The position numbers and the translations under genes are program-made. A DNA stretch of 64,000 nucleotides. Origin: Amoebidium appalachense (lineage: Eukaryota > Ichthyosporea). Of this stretch, positions 49,879-63,485 are shown piece by piece. The notes beneath the pieces are model-generated. The model saw only the letters and a list, made by a program, of their open reading frames with translations. It did not search any database and was not told where the DNA came from. Numbering within the stretch: position 1 is the first letter of the stretch; each line of letters opens with the position of its first letter. The stretch lies in contig CAVNZM010000005.1 in NCBI GenBank assembly GCA_963693365.1, positions 9,920,001 to 9,984,000 on the forward strand, given 5' to 3'.

Positions 49879-50175
49879 ATGTGCGTGTATCTATGTGCCT
49901 CATTCCTACCCAACTCCTTCCGCCACCCTTCCTTCTGCACAGAATTATGAAGCGTGTGTTGTTCGTATGTGGACGAGAAGCATGAGGGAAAGGGGGGGGG
50001 GACGGGGGGGGGGGGGGGGGGGGGGAGGGGGGGGGGGGTGATCTTTGAATCGATGCTCATGGTCCAGGGCGTGCATGGGTCTGTTGTATATACCCAATGT
50101 GGGAGTACACACGAGGATCAGGGAGAGAAAGGGTGCACAAACCTGTAAGGTGTACAGCTTTCCGACGTAAAACAT
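49284..50175 (-). CDS. Candidate small gene with a hydrophobic helix (up to four exons)
   Basis: Exon candidates: 50143..50175 (ATG, MFYVGKLYTLQ, donor CAG|GTTTGT, phase 0), 49910..49934 (KEGWRKEL), 49457..49548 (hydrophobic PFTPALFLLFPIFKSLLRLL, donor AAAG|GTTGTT, phase 1) and 49284..49318 (YVISQLNSLT, TGA). Junctions 1-2 and 3-4 agree in phase. Junction 2-3 agrees only if a weaker donor inside exon 2 is used. If real, the product is a roughly 65-residue membrane protein. Not recognised. Confidence 0.3.
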
Positions 50176-50549
50176 AGGGTCAGCAAGTGTTTTGTTGTGT
50201 CCTCACCCTCACCAACCCCTTGTGTGGTGTTGGGTAGCCTAACGCCTGTAGAAGTTCTACCTTGTAGCTATAGAATTCGTGTAGCTCCTGGTCAAGCGGT
50301 GGAACCGTGTTATATTTATTTTAGATGAGTTGTTTAGAGCGCCGATGCCTGTGAAGGTAGAGTGACCTTTATCCTGGGTATATCTCTACCACCTACTGAG
50401 GTGGTGCCTTATTTCCTTCCTACCTCAGCAGAAATGTCTCACTAGTAATGACAAAGCTTATCTGTGGACGCAGAGTGACTGCTGCGAAGTATTCAGAGTG
50501 ACTGCTGCGAAGAAGGAAGGCTGCGAAGAAAAAAGACTGCGGGGAGAAG

Positions 50550-50624
50550 ATGGCTGCAGCTGCGAAGAAGGAAGGAAAAATCGGCCGACTTAGCTCAAAG
50601 ATGGCGGTGTCAGTACGTGTCAGG
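50550..50624 (+). CDS. Candidate first exon, Lys/Ala-rich
   Basis: ATG at 50550, 25 codons (MAAAAKKEGKIGRLSSKMAV...), donor GTCAGG|GTATGT in phase 0. Upstream repeats contain near-copies of GCTGCGAAGAAGGAAGG. No following exon was found. Confidence 0.25.
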
Positions 50625-51137
50625 GTATGTATGATATATATAGGCCTATCTCAGTTTACAAAAGGGCTGAACAAGCATTCGAACAACCATGACAAGACAG
50701 AAGACAAAAATAGACCGCTCACAGGGGTTTGCTACCTATTTATAGACAAATAAGTCGAATAAATCTTGGCCCCCTGCATTATAAAACGAACTTCTTGATC
50801 TGATCAGCTGAGACTGGAAACGATCGAGAGAACTTTACATATTTCCTAGCATTTAGCGCTGTTTTTTGTGGTGACATGTGCCCTGGTATCAGTGTAGGGT
50901 TTTCAGGAACCTACCCTTAGTTGTGAGAGTATAGAGTCTGCTTCTCCTTCCCCCCTCCCCCCCCCCCCCCCCCCCCTCCCTCCCCTCTCCTCTCCGCCCC
51001 CTCTCCTACCCGCCTCTGCAATGGAGGCAGCACACGGTAACGCTCTACATTAAAATAGTGTCTGCTGCACTCTTTTCTATGCGGCATCTTTTCAAAAGCA
51101 GTGCCAGATGGAACCAGGGTGATAACTCCACGGGGCC

Positions 51138-52233
51138 ATGTCCAACGAAGAGCAGACAGAAGAGCACACTGTAGCTTTTCAGGCTGCCCCTGAACACGGT
51201 TTGTCTTTCCTTCTCCCTAAATTTCTTTCTCCCTCTCTTCTGCCCCCCTCCCTTCCTCCTTCGATATTTCACCCTCCCCCTTCCTGCCCCTCCACCCCCC
51301 CCCCCCCCCGCCCCCCAACACACACACACACACCTCACTACACCCACCCCACCCCACCCCATCCCCCTACCCTCTCTGTCCCCAAATAAACACCCCTGTC
51401 CTCCCCTTGCTCCCCCCCCCCCCCCCCCCCCTCCCCCCTTCCCGATGGCTACATAATTTTGTAAGTTCCTTTTTTCTTGTTCTTTTGTGCCTGACTGCAT
51501 TCTTCGTAATGTTCTTGAACTTGGTACTGAGCACACCTTTCCGTCACCCCCCTTCCCCCCTTTTCTTTTCATTCCATCCCTCGTACCCCTTCCCCTCCAA
51601 CACCAGCTTTACTTCCCCCCTCTCCCCCCCCTCCCCCACCAACCCACCCGGGTTTCCAGAGTTAGCCATATTCCTCACCATGACTTCCTTTTACGGAATT
51701 TATGAACTCTCACTGCCTGTACTATCATTTCAACACTAGAGCTTTCTCCAGTTCATGTTCCTGGATTTATTGGGTAGTTTTGAGCTTTCTGTGTTCGTGT
51801 TCCTCTCTTTGTCTCGTCATTACACTCTAACTGGGATAATTCCAACAGAGCTCGAGCTATCTCTCCTATACGTCAGCTATGTCAACCTCATACGAAAAGG
51901 ACCCTACCGGGGTCCTAAAACCGTTCAATCGCTCAAGAAATGGTGCTTGGATCTGTACCGATTACAGGAGGACAGCAGCATGCACCAGGAAACATACGTC
52001 TTGTACATTCAAGACACACACAGAACGTCACTTTCGTATGAACTCGAGGATATGGAGGATTTACAAGAGGGGTCTGTGGTTGAGATTAGGCAGCCATACG
52101 CAGAGGAGCAGGCAGAGAGACGACTACAGGATCAACTCGATTTGTTGGAAGGTGTTTTTTACCCCCCCCCCCCCCCCGGGGCGCCCCCCGCTCCCTGCCC
52201 CCCTCTCTCTACCAACCCGGTCCCCTCCCCCAC

Positions 52234-52293
<60 letters not shown>

Positions 52294-52431
52294 TTCCCTC
52301 CGGCTCCCCCTCACACCTCTCCATGGGGGCCTTTTGCCACCGTTGACTGCTTGTATGTGGCTTTGTGTGTGTGTGTGTGTGTGTGTGTGTCTATGTGTGT
52401 GTCTCTCTCTCTGTGTGTGAGTGTGTGTGTG

Positions 52432-52479
<48 letters not shown>

Positions 52480-53113
52480 GTTTGGGGAATGAGAGATCTG
52501 AGAGCCGAGGGAAAGGGGAGGGTTATAAGGGTCTTGATAAGATGTTTTGATTTCGACATGATGCTTGTCTTCCCCCCTCCCCCCCCCCCCCCCCCCTCCC
52601 ATTCCCCAACCCCCACCCCGTCCTGGTGCCCACAAATCCCACCCCCATCCCCCCCACCACTCTTCTTCCCCGTTTCCTCTTCTGATTACCCCCTCCCCGT
52701 CCCCCTCCCCCTCCCCCCTCCGTGTAGGGCTTTCCCCCTCCTTCCACCCCCTTCTCCTCTCACTCACTTTCCTAACAGTCACTATGCTTACCCACAGAAC
52801 GAGTGGAATGCCTCATGGATGCACTTGTAACCAACCATGCCCTTACTGACGATATTCTGGAAACCATTTCTGTGGATAGCGCCATAAGGGGTCCCTCCGA
52901 GCTGGGTGTGGTGTTGACGGATGATAGGGACGACCAGGTCTCAGTTTCGGGTCGCAGGAGGCGAAGTTTGGGGCGGACGCTATCTGCAAGCAGGTAATCT
53001 GGGATGATAAAATATCTTAAATATTACAGTATATCGTGTGGCCGTACGACAATGATACACGCACACACATGCGCGCGCAAACACACACACGCACACGCAC
53101 ACGCACACGCGCG

Positions 53114-53176
<63 letters not shown>

Positions 53177-53522
53177 GGTCACACACACACACATACACAC
53201 GCACACACACACATTCAGGTTGGCTTGTTAGTATCCATGCTGAAATTGTTTGGAGGTTGGTATATGTGGAAGTTACAAAGTTCCCGGGATGGGGGGGGGG
53301 GGGGGGGGGGGGGGGAGGGGAGGGAGGGAGGGACCCCACACACCTTTTACTCTTTTTTGGTTCTAGTTGATACCCTGCTTATTTTTTTTTTCGGTTGTGG
53401 CCCCTACTGTCTCCTTGTCTCCTTTGTCCCCCCCCCCCCCCCCCCCCCCCCGGGCAAAGCACCTCCAGTGATGCATCTTCACACGTGCTTCGATCACTTC
53501 CTTCCCTCCTTCCCTCCCAAAC

Positions 53523-53553
<31 letters not shown>

Positions 53554-53993
53554 AAAAAATACGCGGAGGGAATCCCGGCGCGGGGGGGGGGGGGGGGGGG
53601 GGGGGCTTTCGGGTGCTAGATTTGGACAGCTGTCCTCGTCATGTGATTTTTTGCAGCTGATTTGACAATACCTCGTTTAAACTGTAAGCCTCCCTTCTGG
53701 GCATCTTTAATTTTTTTTTTGCGTGTGTGTGTGTGTGTGTGTGTGTTTTGGGGGGGGGGGGGGGGGGTAGTTGCCTTTTTCCTGATGGCAAAAACAACAA
53801 TTCTACCCTTCCTTTTCCTCGCGCGCAATTTTCCAACCACCATGCAGTCTTGTGCGTTTGTGGTCTCTGCGTCGGCGCCACTACATGGACCACCTGTCGG
53901 GTGATATTGGCCGTTTGCGCAAAAACTGGAAAGATCTGCGCTATGATACGATCAGAGACCTGGCTGAGTGGGGTACGGATGCACCCCCCCCCC

Positions 53994-54025
<32 letters not shown>

Positions 54026-54362
54026 TTTCCCCCCTTTTTCTTTGGTCAAAAGTGTTCTATTTCCTTCTTCTCCGGGGGATGAGGGGAGGGTAGGAAGGAG
54101 AGGGGGGGGGGGGGGAGATAGGGGGAGGCGGGGGGAGGGGGGTGGGGATGAGGGGAAAGGGAGAGGATTTTAAACGACGGTAGGGTTGGAGGGACGAGGG
54201 GAGGGGGGAAGGAGGGTGGGTCCACGGGCGGAGAGACCCAAGGCGAGGAGGAAAAGGTCTGTGGGGCATTGTTGGTGAGGGGGAAGGAGGGGGGGGAGTC
54301 TTAGGATATGGCAGTTATGGGGAGGATTCAAAGGGTGGTGGTGTGGATTGCCCGGGGGGGAA

Positions 54363-54395
<33 letters not shown>

Positions 54396-54871
54396 AGGGG
54401 GGGGCGGGGGGTGATCATCGCTGGTGTTTTACTGTAGATACTGTTTACGATATCTCTTCTCCTCCCCATTTTTTTTCTCTTGGGCTTTTTGTCCAATAAG
54501 AGGAGGGGAGGGGAGGGGAGGGGGGCAGGCATAAAGGTGTGAGCAGAAAACTGAGTTGGATGGCGTCATGCCTCTCTGTTTCTTCTTGACCGGCACGTAC
54601 TATTCAGCTACACCCATTCCATTGTGCCGCATCTATCAAAGCAATAAAATAGTCTAAGAGGCAGTGTAGCCATATTTGGCAATGATGGCTGCTTGCTGAT
54701 TGGCTGTGGCTTTGGACAGAGAGATCCCTCCATCAGGCCACCCGTGATATTACCACCTTTATATGCAGCGTGGATGCACGTATGTCTGCCACCCAAAGGA
54801 AACGAATGGAAATGAGCAGAGAGGTGCACCCCCCCCCCCCCCCCCCCCCCTCCCGGCCACCCTCCCCCACT

Positions 54872-54908
<37 letters not shown>

Positions 54909-55172
54909 CCCTGCCTCCTATTTCGTGATAGTGTTCACTGCATGACTAACAAGCACTTTTTCCTTTCCCCACTACCTCTTCCCCCTAGAAAAATGTGCAT
55001 AAGGAGGAGATGCAAGAAAGAATCAATCACGGAAGGAAGAAGAAAAGAAAGACAGAAAGAAACGGGGGTGGGGGCGGAACGGGAAGAACAGAAAGCCAAG
55101 ACAGAAAGGAAAGAACAACAAGAGAGATTTTCTATTCGAGGGCAATGCATAACCTGTTTTGTCTTGCAACAG

Positions 55173-55220
<48 letters not shown>

Positions 55221-55849
55221 AAAAAAAAAAAGACGAAGAAGAAGAAGAATAAGAGATTCTTCTTATTATCATAGAAAGCCGCATGCAACTGCGTGCCTAC
55301 CTGGTAACCAATCAGCCCTCCTCTTACTATATTTGGTCACATGCAGCTTCTGTGCATATCTTGTGACCAATGAACTCTTTTTTTACCGTAGATGGTCACA
55401 TACACTCGCTTGATAGCATATAACCAGCGAGCTCTCCTCTTACCATAAATGGTCATATGCAGCTGCGTGCATACCATATAACCAGTCATATCTCCTCTTA
55501 CCATAAATAACCAATCATCTCACCTCTTACCATATATGGTCATATGCAGCTGCGTGCCTACCTTGTTGAGATGGGCCAGCTAGGGCGGTGGCTTGAGGAT
55601 GTGAGTGTGGCCATCAACGAGCTGACTAGGGATGTCGTCATCAGGAGATTACAGCCCCTGGAAGTGGTTCTGGCTCATGGTAATTTACCATAAACCCCCT
55701 CTCCTCCTCACCCCCACTCCTCTTTGACCCCCCCCCCCTCCTCCCCCCCCCCCCCCCCCCCCCCCCCCCGCCCCAATTTTTTTTTTTAATCAGATAACAG
55801 CCTCTGGAGGGTGTTTTCGCTCATGGTAACTTACCTACCATAAACCCCT

Positions 55850-55881
<32 letters not shown>

Positions 55882-56218
55882 CCCCTCCCCCCCCCTCCCC
55901 CCCCCCCCCCCCCCCCCCCCCCCCTGCCCCAAAGTTTTGTTTTAGACTACAGCCTCTGGAGGGTGTTCTCGGTCATGGTGATTTACAAAAAATGAACCCC
56001 TGTCTCCTCATCTCAACCCCAGTCTGCATTCCCCCCCCCCCTCCCCCCTCCCTCTCCCCCCCTCCCTCCCCCCTCCCCCCTCCCCCCACGCCTCTCCCCC
56101 CCAAAAGTCATTATTGAGGGGATACAACCCCTGAAAGTCTTTACGGCTCGTGGTGGTTTTCCCTAAACATCCCTTTCACCCTTTTTCCGCCCTTCCCCTT
56201 TTGGCGTTGAGTCCTCCT

Positions 56219-56266
<48 letters not shown>

Positions 56267-56493
56267 CCTATGATGACTGGCTTGGTTGCAATGTGTCTAG
56301 CCTACACATCAATCTTGGCATCTCTAGGAATATGGTATGGCTTTTCGTGTACGCACGCGCGCATACACACACACACACACACACACAAATAATTTACCTC
56401 TTACCACCCTCCCCTCCGCCCACCATCAACATACACACATACACACGCGAAGCACAAAGCATCCACCATCTACTCTCAATCTCTTTTTCCAGC

Positions 56494-56525
<32 letters not shown>

Positions 56526-57414
56526 CCCCCCCCCCCCCCCTTCCTCCTCCCCCCTCTCTCCCTCCTTCTCCCCCTTTCCTTCTTTACCCATTTTCAATCT
56601 TCTCATGCATACGTCATCCCCCGTCCCCTCCCCCCCCCCCCTGCCACCTCCCTTTCAAGGATGAGAAAATATAAACAAAAAAAAGAAGACAGGAAAAGAT
56701 TTCAAACATGCACAATGCTTCTGGGAGAAAGATTCAAGGTAGCAGATGGTAGTTACATACTTCATGTATTGACTTCTTAATTGGCCCACACGTGCTCACA
56801 CGGTTAATGATTATATCATCATCAACGGCCACGAGTTTCCGGTCGTTAATCCATTCACTCCCCCTCCCCCCTCCCCCTCCCGCCCCTTACCCCTTTCCCC
56901 GCCGGCTCTGGATGACTTGGCCCCCACCCTGAGGATGGGCTCTGCTTAATATGCATACTCTAATGTGTGGTTTGCACCCTGCATGGTGTTTTCCGTCATG
57001 AATGTGTACGTTGTCCTCTTTCACGCATTCTAACCCCTCTCCCCCCCCCTCCCCCCTCTCCCCCCCCCTCCCCGGCCTCCCTTCTCTCCCTCCCCCCCCC
57101 CCCCCCCCTCTCCCCCCCCCCCTCCCCCAGCCGCGGCGTGTGTTGAAGAAGCAGCTGGTCTTGGGGACCTTGTGAAGGGGAGGTTTGAACGTGTGGAGGG
57201 TATGTCTCCCTTTGTATGTGTGTTGGGGGGGGAGGGGGGGGGAGGGGTTGGAGCCCGCGGGGGGGGGGGGGGGGGGGAGGGGGGAGGGAAGAGGGGGGGA
57301 GGGGGGGAGAGGGGGGGGGGAGGGGAGAGGGGTGTTGTTGAAGGTTTCGTGTTCAGGCTACGGGCTATGGAGATCATTCGGAACTTTTGGTGTGTGGGTG
57401 GGTGGGTGTGTGTG

Positions 57415-57505
<91 letters not shown>

Positions 57506-57948
57506 TGTGGGCGTTGGTGGTGGGGAGGTACCTGGGGGGGTAAGAGGGGGGGAGGGAGGGGGAGAGAGGCATCCGTAAATGCATGTGTGCTTGTGATATG
57601 GTTGTGTTGCATATTCAATTCGTCTGGGAGAATGGGGCAGGGAAGACGTAAACAGTCTGACGGGAATGGGTGAAGTGTGGAGGTGATAAGCACTGTTTGC
57701 ATATGTGTATATCAGTTTCAGATCACCTGGGTGCTAGAGTATGTCTCACTGCACCAGCATGTACGATTATTCACACCGGTTCTTGTGACACACACAGACT
57801 AAGATGTATGGACGCTTTTCCAGGACACACACAAATACACAGACAAACATATACACACGCACACACACGTGCGTGCGTGCCCATGCGCGCGCACACACAC
57901 ACGTGCACATGACACACACGAGGTTTCAGCTCTCCCCTGCCCCTCACC

Positions 57949-58000
<52 letters not shown>

Positions 58001-58273
58001 ACACACTTTCTCTCGTGCCCTCCATCCACATAATAAAGAAAATGTGAAAGAATGGAGGGGAAAGGAGGAGCAAAGGAGAGGAAAATCCCCACCTGCGTGT
58101 TGTGAAGAGATATTGGGCACACACCTCTTACAACCGTGTTTGCTGCAGCATTGATGAGGGAAGTGTGGAAAGAAGAGTTGATGAATGTTGTAAGCGAGGA
58201 AGATTTCTTGAAGGTGCACCCCTCTTTATCCCCCACCCCCCACCCCCTCCCCTCTCCCACCTCTTCAAACACC

Positions 58274-58320
<47 letters not shown>

Positions 58321-58587
58321 CAACACTTGCTCCCTTTCCTAAGCGCTTCACACACACACACTTGCTCTCTCTCTCTCTGTCTGTCTCCTCCTTCACCCCT
58401 CACCCCCTCCTTCTTTTTTCCTCTCTCCTTGCATCTCCCTCCCCCCTCCCCAACACACACATACACACACAAACACACACACACACACACCTTCTAAAAT
58501 CGGTAGATGTGGATGTGTGTGTGCTCTAATGCATATTCACATTACCATTATAGATTGTGAATTTGTACCTTATACTCTATACCACAT

Positions 58588-58651
<64 letters not shown>

Positions 58652-58936
58652 ACCACCACCACCACCACCATCACTGTCCTACATGCGGGTATGCGCTGTA
58701 ATCGTACACTGTATTTCTCTTGTTCTTCATAACGTGCTCTGTTCAGGTGTCTCTACGACAAGCACAATTGTGTTTAATTTAGTCTATGTTTCGTGTTTTA
58801 TGTTTTTCTCTGCCTTTTTCAAGTTTTGTTTTGCCTTGCTTACAAAATCCGCGCTTCACCTGCTGATGAGTAACCCCCCCCCCCCCCCCCCCCCACCCCC
58901 TCTCCTCCTCCTCCCTCCCCCCCCCCCCCCCTCCCC

Positions 58937-58977
<41 letters not shown>

Positions 58978-59601
58978 GGCGCGAAAAAAAGGAGGGGGGG
59001 CCATTGTTGTTTTGTTAGCCTACCTTTCTGTGTCCACATATCCGCCATAGTCTTATCACAATCCCCTCTGACGTCATGACCACAGCTGGAGACGGTTCGC
59101 TGTCGAGACATACAGGCCACCGTGCAGGAGACATTTAAGACTTTTGCACAGCTTACCCGATTGATATCTCTCAGGGTATGTGTTGATATCTCTTATGCCA
59201 ATTCTGATTTCTCAGTCTTAATCCATGTCAGTTCCGAGTTTACCATTTTCTGGGTTTAGGATTTCAATTTCCGTCTTATATCCTGACAGTCACGTCGAGT
59301 AAGATTAAGAAAGAAGCCCCCCCCCCCCCCCCGGGCCGCCCGCCCACTTGAGAAATAAATAGCCTGCTGTATATTCCTTGTGGTCATAGAGTATGTGTTA
59401 CCTTGTTATGCCCAATGTGTTACCGATGAAGAGGGAAGGTTGGGAAAGGTTTCGGAAGGTAGAGAGACGAAATGAAGAGGTCTAGATGGGTCTAGGGGTG
59501 GTCGTGAAAGGATACTGGATGGTGTGTGTGGTGTTTTGGGCGTTGTGTGTGGTGTTTGGGTAGTGATGTGGGTGGATGTGGGTGGATGTGTGTGTGTGTG
59601 T

Positions 59602-59644
<43 letters not shown>

Positions 59645-59908
59645 CGCGTCTGTGGCGCGCGCGCAGGCGTGCCTGCCTGCATATTGGAGTGTGTTTGTGT
59701 GCGCGCTTTGTATACACATTTCGTCTCCAGCATGGACAGTCAAATCAGTGATGTATTGAATCGAAATTCATATTCCAAGTGTTCACACTGATCGCAGTGT
59801 CCTCCCCCCCCCCCCCCCCCCCTCCAAACTCGTATTCTCGTGTCGTTTTGTGTTTGTCTTTTGACGTCTCCTTCTCCATATTTCCAACCCTCCAACACAT
59901 ACAACCCC

Positions 59909-59960
<52 letters not shown>

Positions 59961-60564
59961 CACACACACACACACACACCCTACAGGACCAGCTACCACC
60001 TCTCCGCAAGCAATTTGGCAAAGAGAACCTCGACCTACGGTCAGAGCTCCACAAGGTCGGTGCAAACAGTGAAAAAAATACCGGTTGTAGTTGTTGTAAA
60101 ATACATCCTTGTAACTTGCTTTTATAATTTTCGGGTGGAAATAAAACCGGAAAACGTTTGTGAGAAAACTCGATTTGTTAGTTGTAAGGTGAAACGAAAT
60201 CGGAAAACGTGTGTTAGGAAATTCGATTTATGAGTTTTGGGCTTAAATGAACCCGGAAAACGTGTATGAGGAAACGCGATTGGTTGTGGAGTGAAATAAA
60301 ACTGGAAAAGGGGTGTGGGGAAACATGGCAACAGGAAAATGCAAGAGCTCTTATTATACTGTACGTGTCTGTAGTTGACTCTTCAATCTAACTTTAAAGC
60401 TCGAGTATAATCACCGCAATTTGTTGGAAAGTGGATAAGCAGTGTATTTGTCTAGAAGTCATATGTTTCGGTGTTGGGTGGGGCCTTCTGTATGCATGTA
60501 TGTCTTGGAGCAGTTATCTGTGGTTGGTGGTTGAATGCTTAGCAATAACATGTGTGTGATCTAA

Positions 60565-60637
<73 letters not shown>

Positions 60638-60929
60638 GACCGAAAAAAGAACAGAAAAGAAAAAGGTTTTGAGGTCTAATTCGGGTTTCTTTACAGGAGT
60701 TGTTGGCAGAAGTGGTCAACGTTGCATCCCAAAGCACCGACAAACAGAGAATGGACGGACTTGCAGAGGTGTGTGTGTGTGTGTACGTGTGTACGTGTGT
60801 GTGTGTGTGTTTAAGTGTGTATGTGTGTGCATGTGTGTGTATGTGTGTATGTGTGAGGGTGGGTGCGTGGGTGCCTGTGCCTGTACCTGTACCTGTACCT
60901 GTGCTGTGTGTGTGTGTGTGTGTATGTGT

Positions 60930-61010
<81 letters not shown>

Positions 61011-62028
61011 CCTGTATTTGTGCCCGTGACCACTTTATACTGCATGCAATGTAACACATTCTAACCCTCCTCCCCCTCCCCCCGCGTCACCCCGCCTACC
61101 CTTATCCCTCCTCCTACCATCACAAATATGCACATGTGCCTACGAAATTATTACACACCGACACACCCACACAAGCCCACGTGCACTCCCACACCCCATC
61201 TCCTCCTTTCTTTGGCCACCCTCCTCCTCTACTCCCTCCGTCTTTTGTTCCGTCTATTTCCCTTTTGCCTTCGCTCAGATGGAGAAATGGCGAGAAATCG
61301 TGTCGGAACTAAGAAGAGAGCAATGGGATACGGCTGGTGAGTCCCCCCTCCCCCCTCCCCCCCCCTCCGAGTGGACTCGCCTATTGCTGTTGAAACAAAG
61401 TATGGGTTGGGAACCACGCGCGAGAGGTTTAAAGAGTCAAAACCCATGCTTTGTGGAGGCATACGAACCCCCCTGATGATGGGCTCTGTTCAAGTGTCTT
61501 CTGCCTGCACGCTTGATTGTTTTGATTTTGGATTTCCCACGTTTGTGACGTTTTGTTGTTGCTCTTTGTTGTCTCCTCCATATTTCCAACCCTCTAACGC
61601 ATGCATCCACCCCCCCCCCCCCCCCCCCCCCCTCCTTTTCCTCTCTCACTCTTCCCCCCCCCCCCCCCCCCCCCCCCCCCTCCCCCCCCGGATGCTCCTT
61701 TCTACTCACTCTTCCGCCCCCTCGTCCCCTTTAATGCCTCTTCGCCATTTTGTTGTCCGAACGGAGGAGTAGCGTTTAAGATGCAACGGACACGGTAGAT
61801 GATGGACAGACCCAACATATATATATGTGTAATCTGTGATGTGTGTCGGTGTTCATGGCAAACTCGCTTGCAACACAGGCACACTTGTACGTGTTGCCCT
61901 GTGTGTGTGCCTATGTTTGAACAAACACTCACACGGGTATGGGTTTGAGCAAAAACTCTCACGGATATGCTTTAGTGTTTTTTTGTCTTGTTTGTGCACA
62001 CACACAAGACAGAGAGAGAGGATGGTCG

Positions 62029-62075
<47 letters not shown>

Positions 62076-62625
62076 GATAGAGAGGCAGAGGAGAGAAAGA
62101 GAGGGAGGGAGGGAGGGAGGGGGGGGGGGGGGGAGAGAGAGAGAGAAGGAGAGAGAGAGCGGAGAGCGGAGAGGTGATAGAGAGAGAGAGAGGGAAACAT
62201 ATTAGAAAATTGATACTTTGGTAAGGGATTTAGAGAGAGAGAGAGAAGGAGAGAGAGAGCGGAGAGGGGAGAGGTGATAGAGAGAGAGAGAGGGAAACAT
62301 ATTAGAAAATTGATACTTTGGTAAGGGATTTACACAGTGAATGTCGACTACATGCTTTTACCTGACGAATTCACATTACATCTCACCTTTTCCTGTATTC
62401 TCGCTACGCACACCGCCACTTCACGGCATAGATATACTCACGCCATACCCCGCCGAATCATATGACGTTGTCTGTTAATCACTTATGTGTTGTGCAGTGT
62501 TTGTGCGGTCGCTAAACGAGCAATGCTCTAAACTGCGCCATATAAGCGAGGAGATGAGAAGGAAGCATCGCGAGGATCGGGTGAGTACAAACTGTCAAGA
62601 AAGTTGTCTGTTGCTTTTTACTCCC

Positions 62626-62657
<32 letters not shown>

Positions 62658-62810
62658 AAAAAAAAAAAAGAAAAAAAAAAGAAGGAAAAAAAAAAAAAAA
62701 AAGAAAAGAGAAATGAAAACAAAGATATGAAAAGATATGATAAGGTAATATGAACTAAAACGGCCACACCCCCTCAGCCCGCCCAGGGGGTGGGGGGGTG
62801 GGGGTTCACT

Positions 62811-62860
<50 letters not shown>

Positions 62861-63079
62861 ATTTTCTACATCTGATGGACACTCGTGGTGTGTGCCTTGC
62901 TTTCTGCTTTGTGTGGTCCGTCGTAAATGTGTACTTTGCACTCGATGCTTCATTCTAAACATCCCTCTCCACCCTTCTGGCCCTTCACACTTTCTGGCAT
63001 GGTTTGCTCGGCCCATCTATAAATCAATCTATCCACCTTCTCTGACACACACACCTGGGTGCCCATCCCACACATACAC

Positions 63080-63113
<34 letters not shown>

Positions 63114-63132
63114 CCTCACCCCCGCCCCACGC

Positions 63133-63220
<88 letters not shown>

Positions 63221-63396
63221 TGATGGGGTGGCTCACCCACGTGTCCAGCCCCACCCGTCCCACCTCTGGCCGGCCGCGGTCACCGACTGTTGGGGCGCAA
63301 CGGGCACGGTCACCCACCGTGTCCTCCTCCCCCCACATCCGTGTGCCTGTCTTCAGAACTACCTCGGACCTGGGAAACCGCCTGGAGTGTGTGCCC

Positions 63397-63485
<89 letters not shown>

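Larger units (their letters stand above)
46339..51137. other. Region between the zinc-finger and AIP3-like genes
   Basis: Holds GA/TG tracts (47530..47915), C/CT and G runs (48060..48185, 48420..48460, 49340..49380, 49620..49830, 49990..50040, 50950..50985) and stretches of unique DNA. Candidate short genes are listed separately. The stretch 50180..50540 has short direct repeats (GAGTGACTGCTGCGAAG at 50477 and about 50499) and no clear gene. Confidence 0.45.

Noticed and set aside
55275-56165. CRISPR-like spaced repeats
   Set aside because: Units are diverged, unevenly spaced, eukaryotic and clearly copies of one exon's edges.
57701-57738. 17-nt exon after CAGTTTCAG in the AIP3-like gene
   Set aside because: Good splice sites, but including it breaks the phase between 57199 and 58149, which join perfectly without it.
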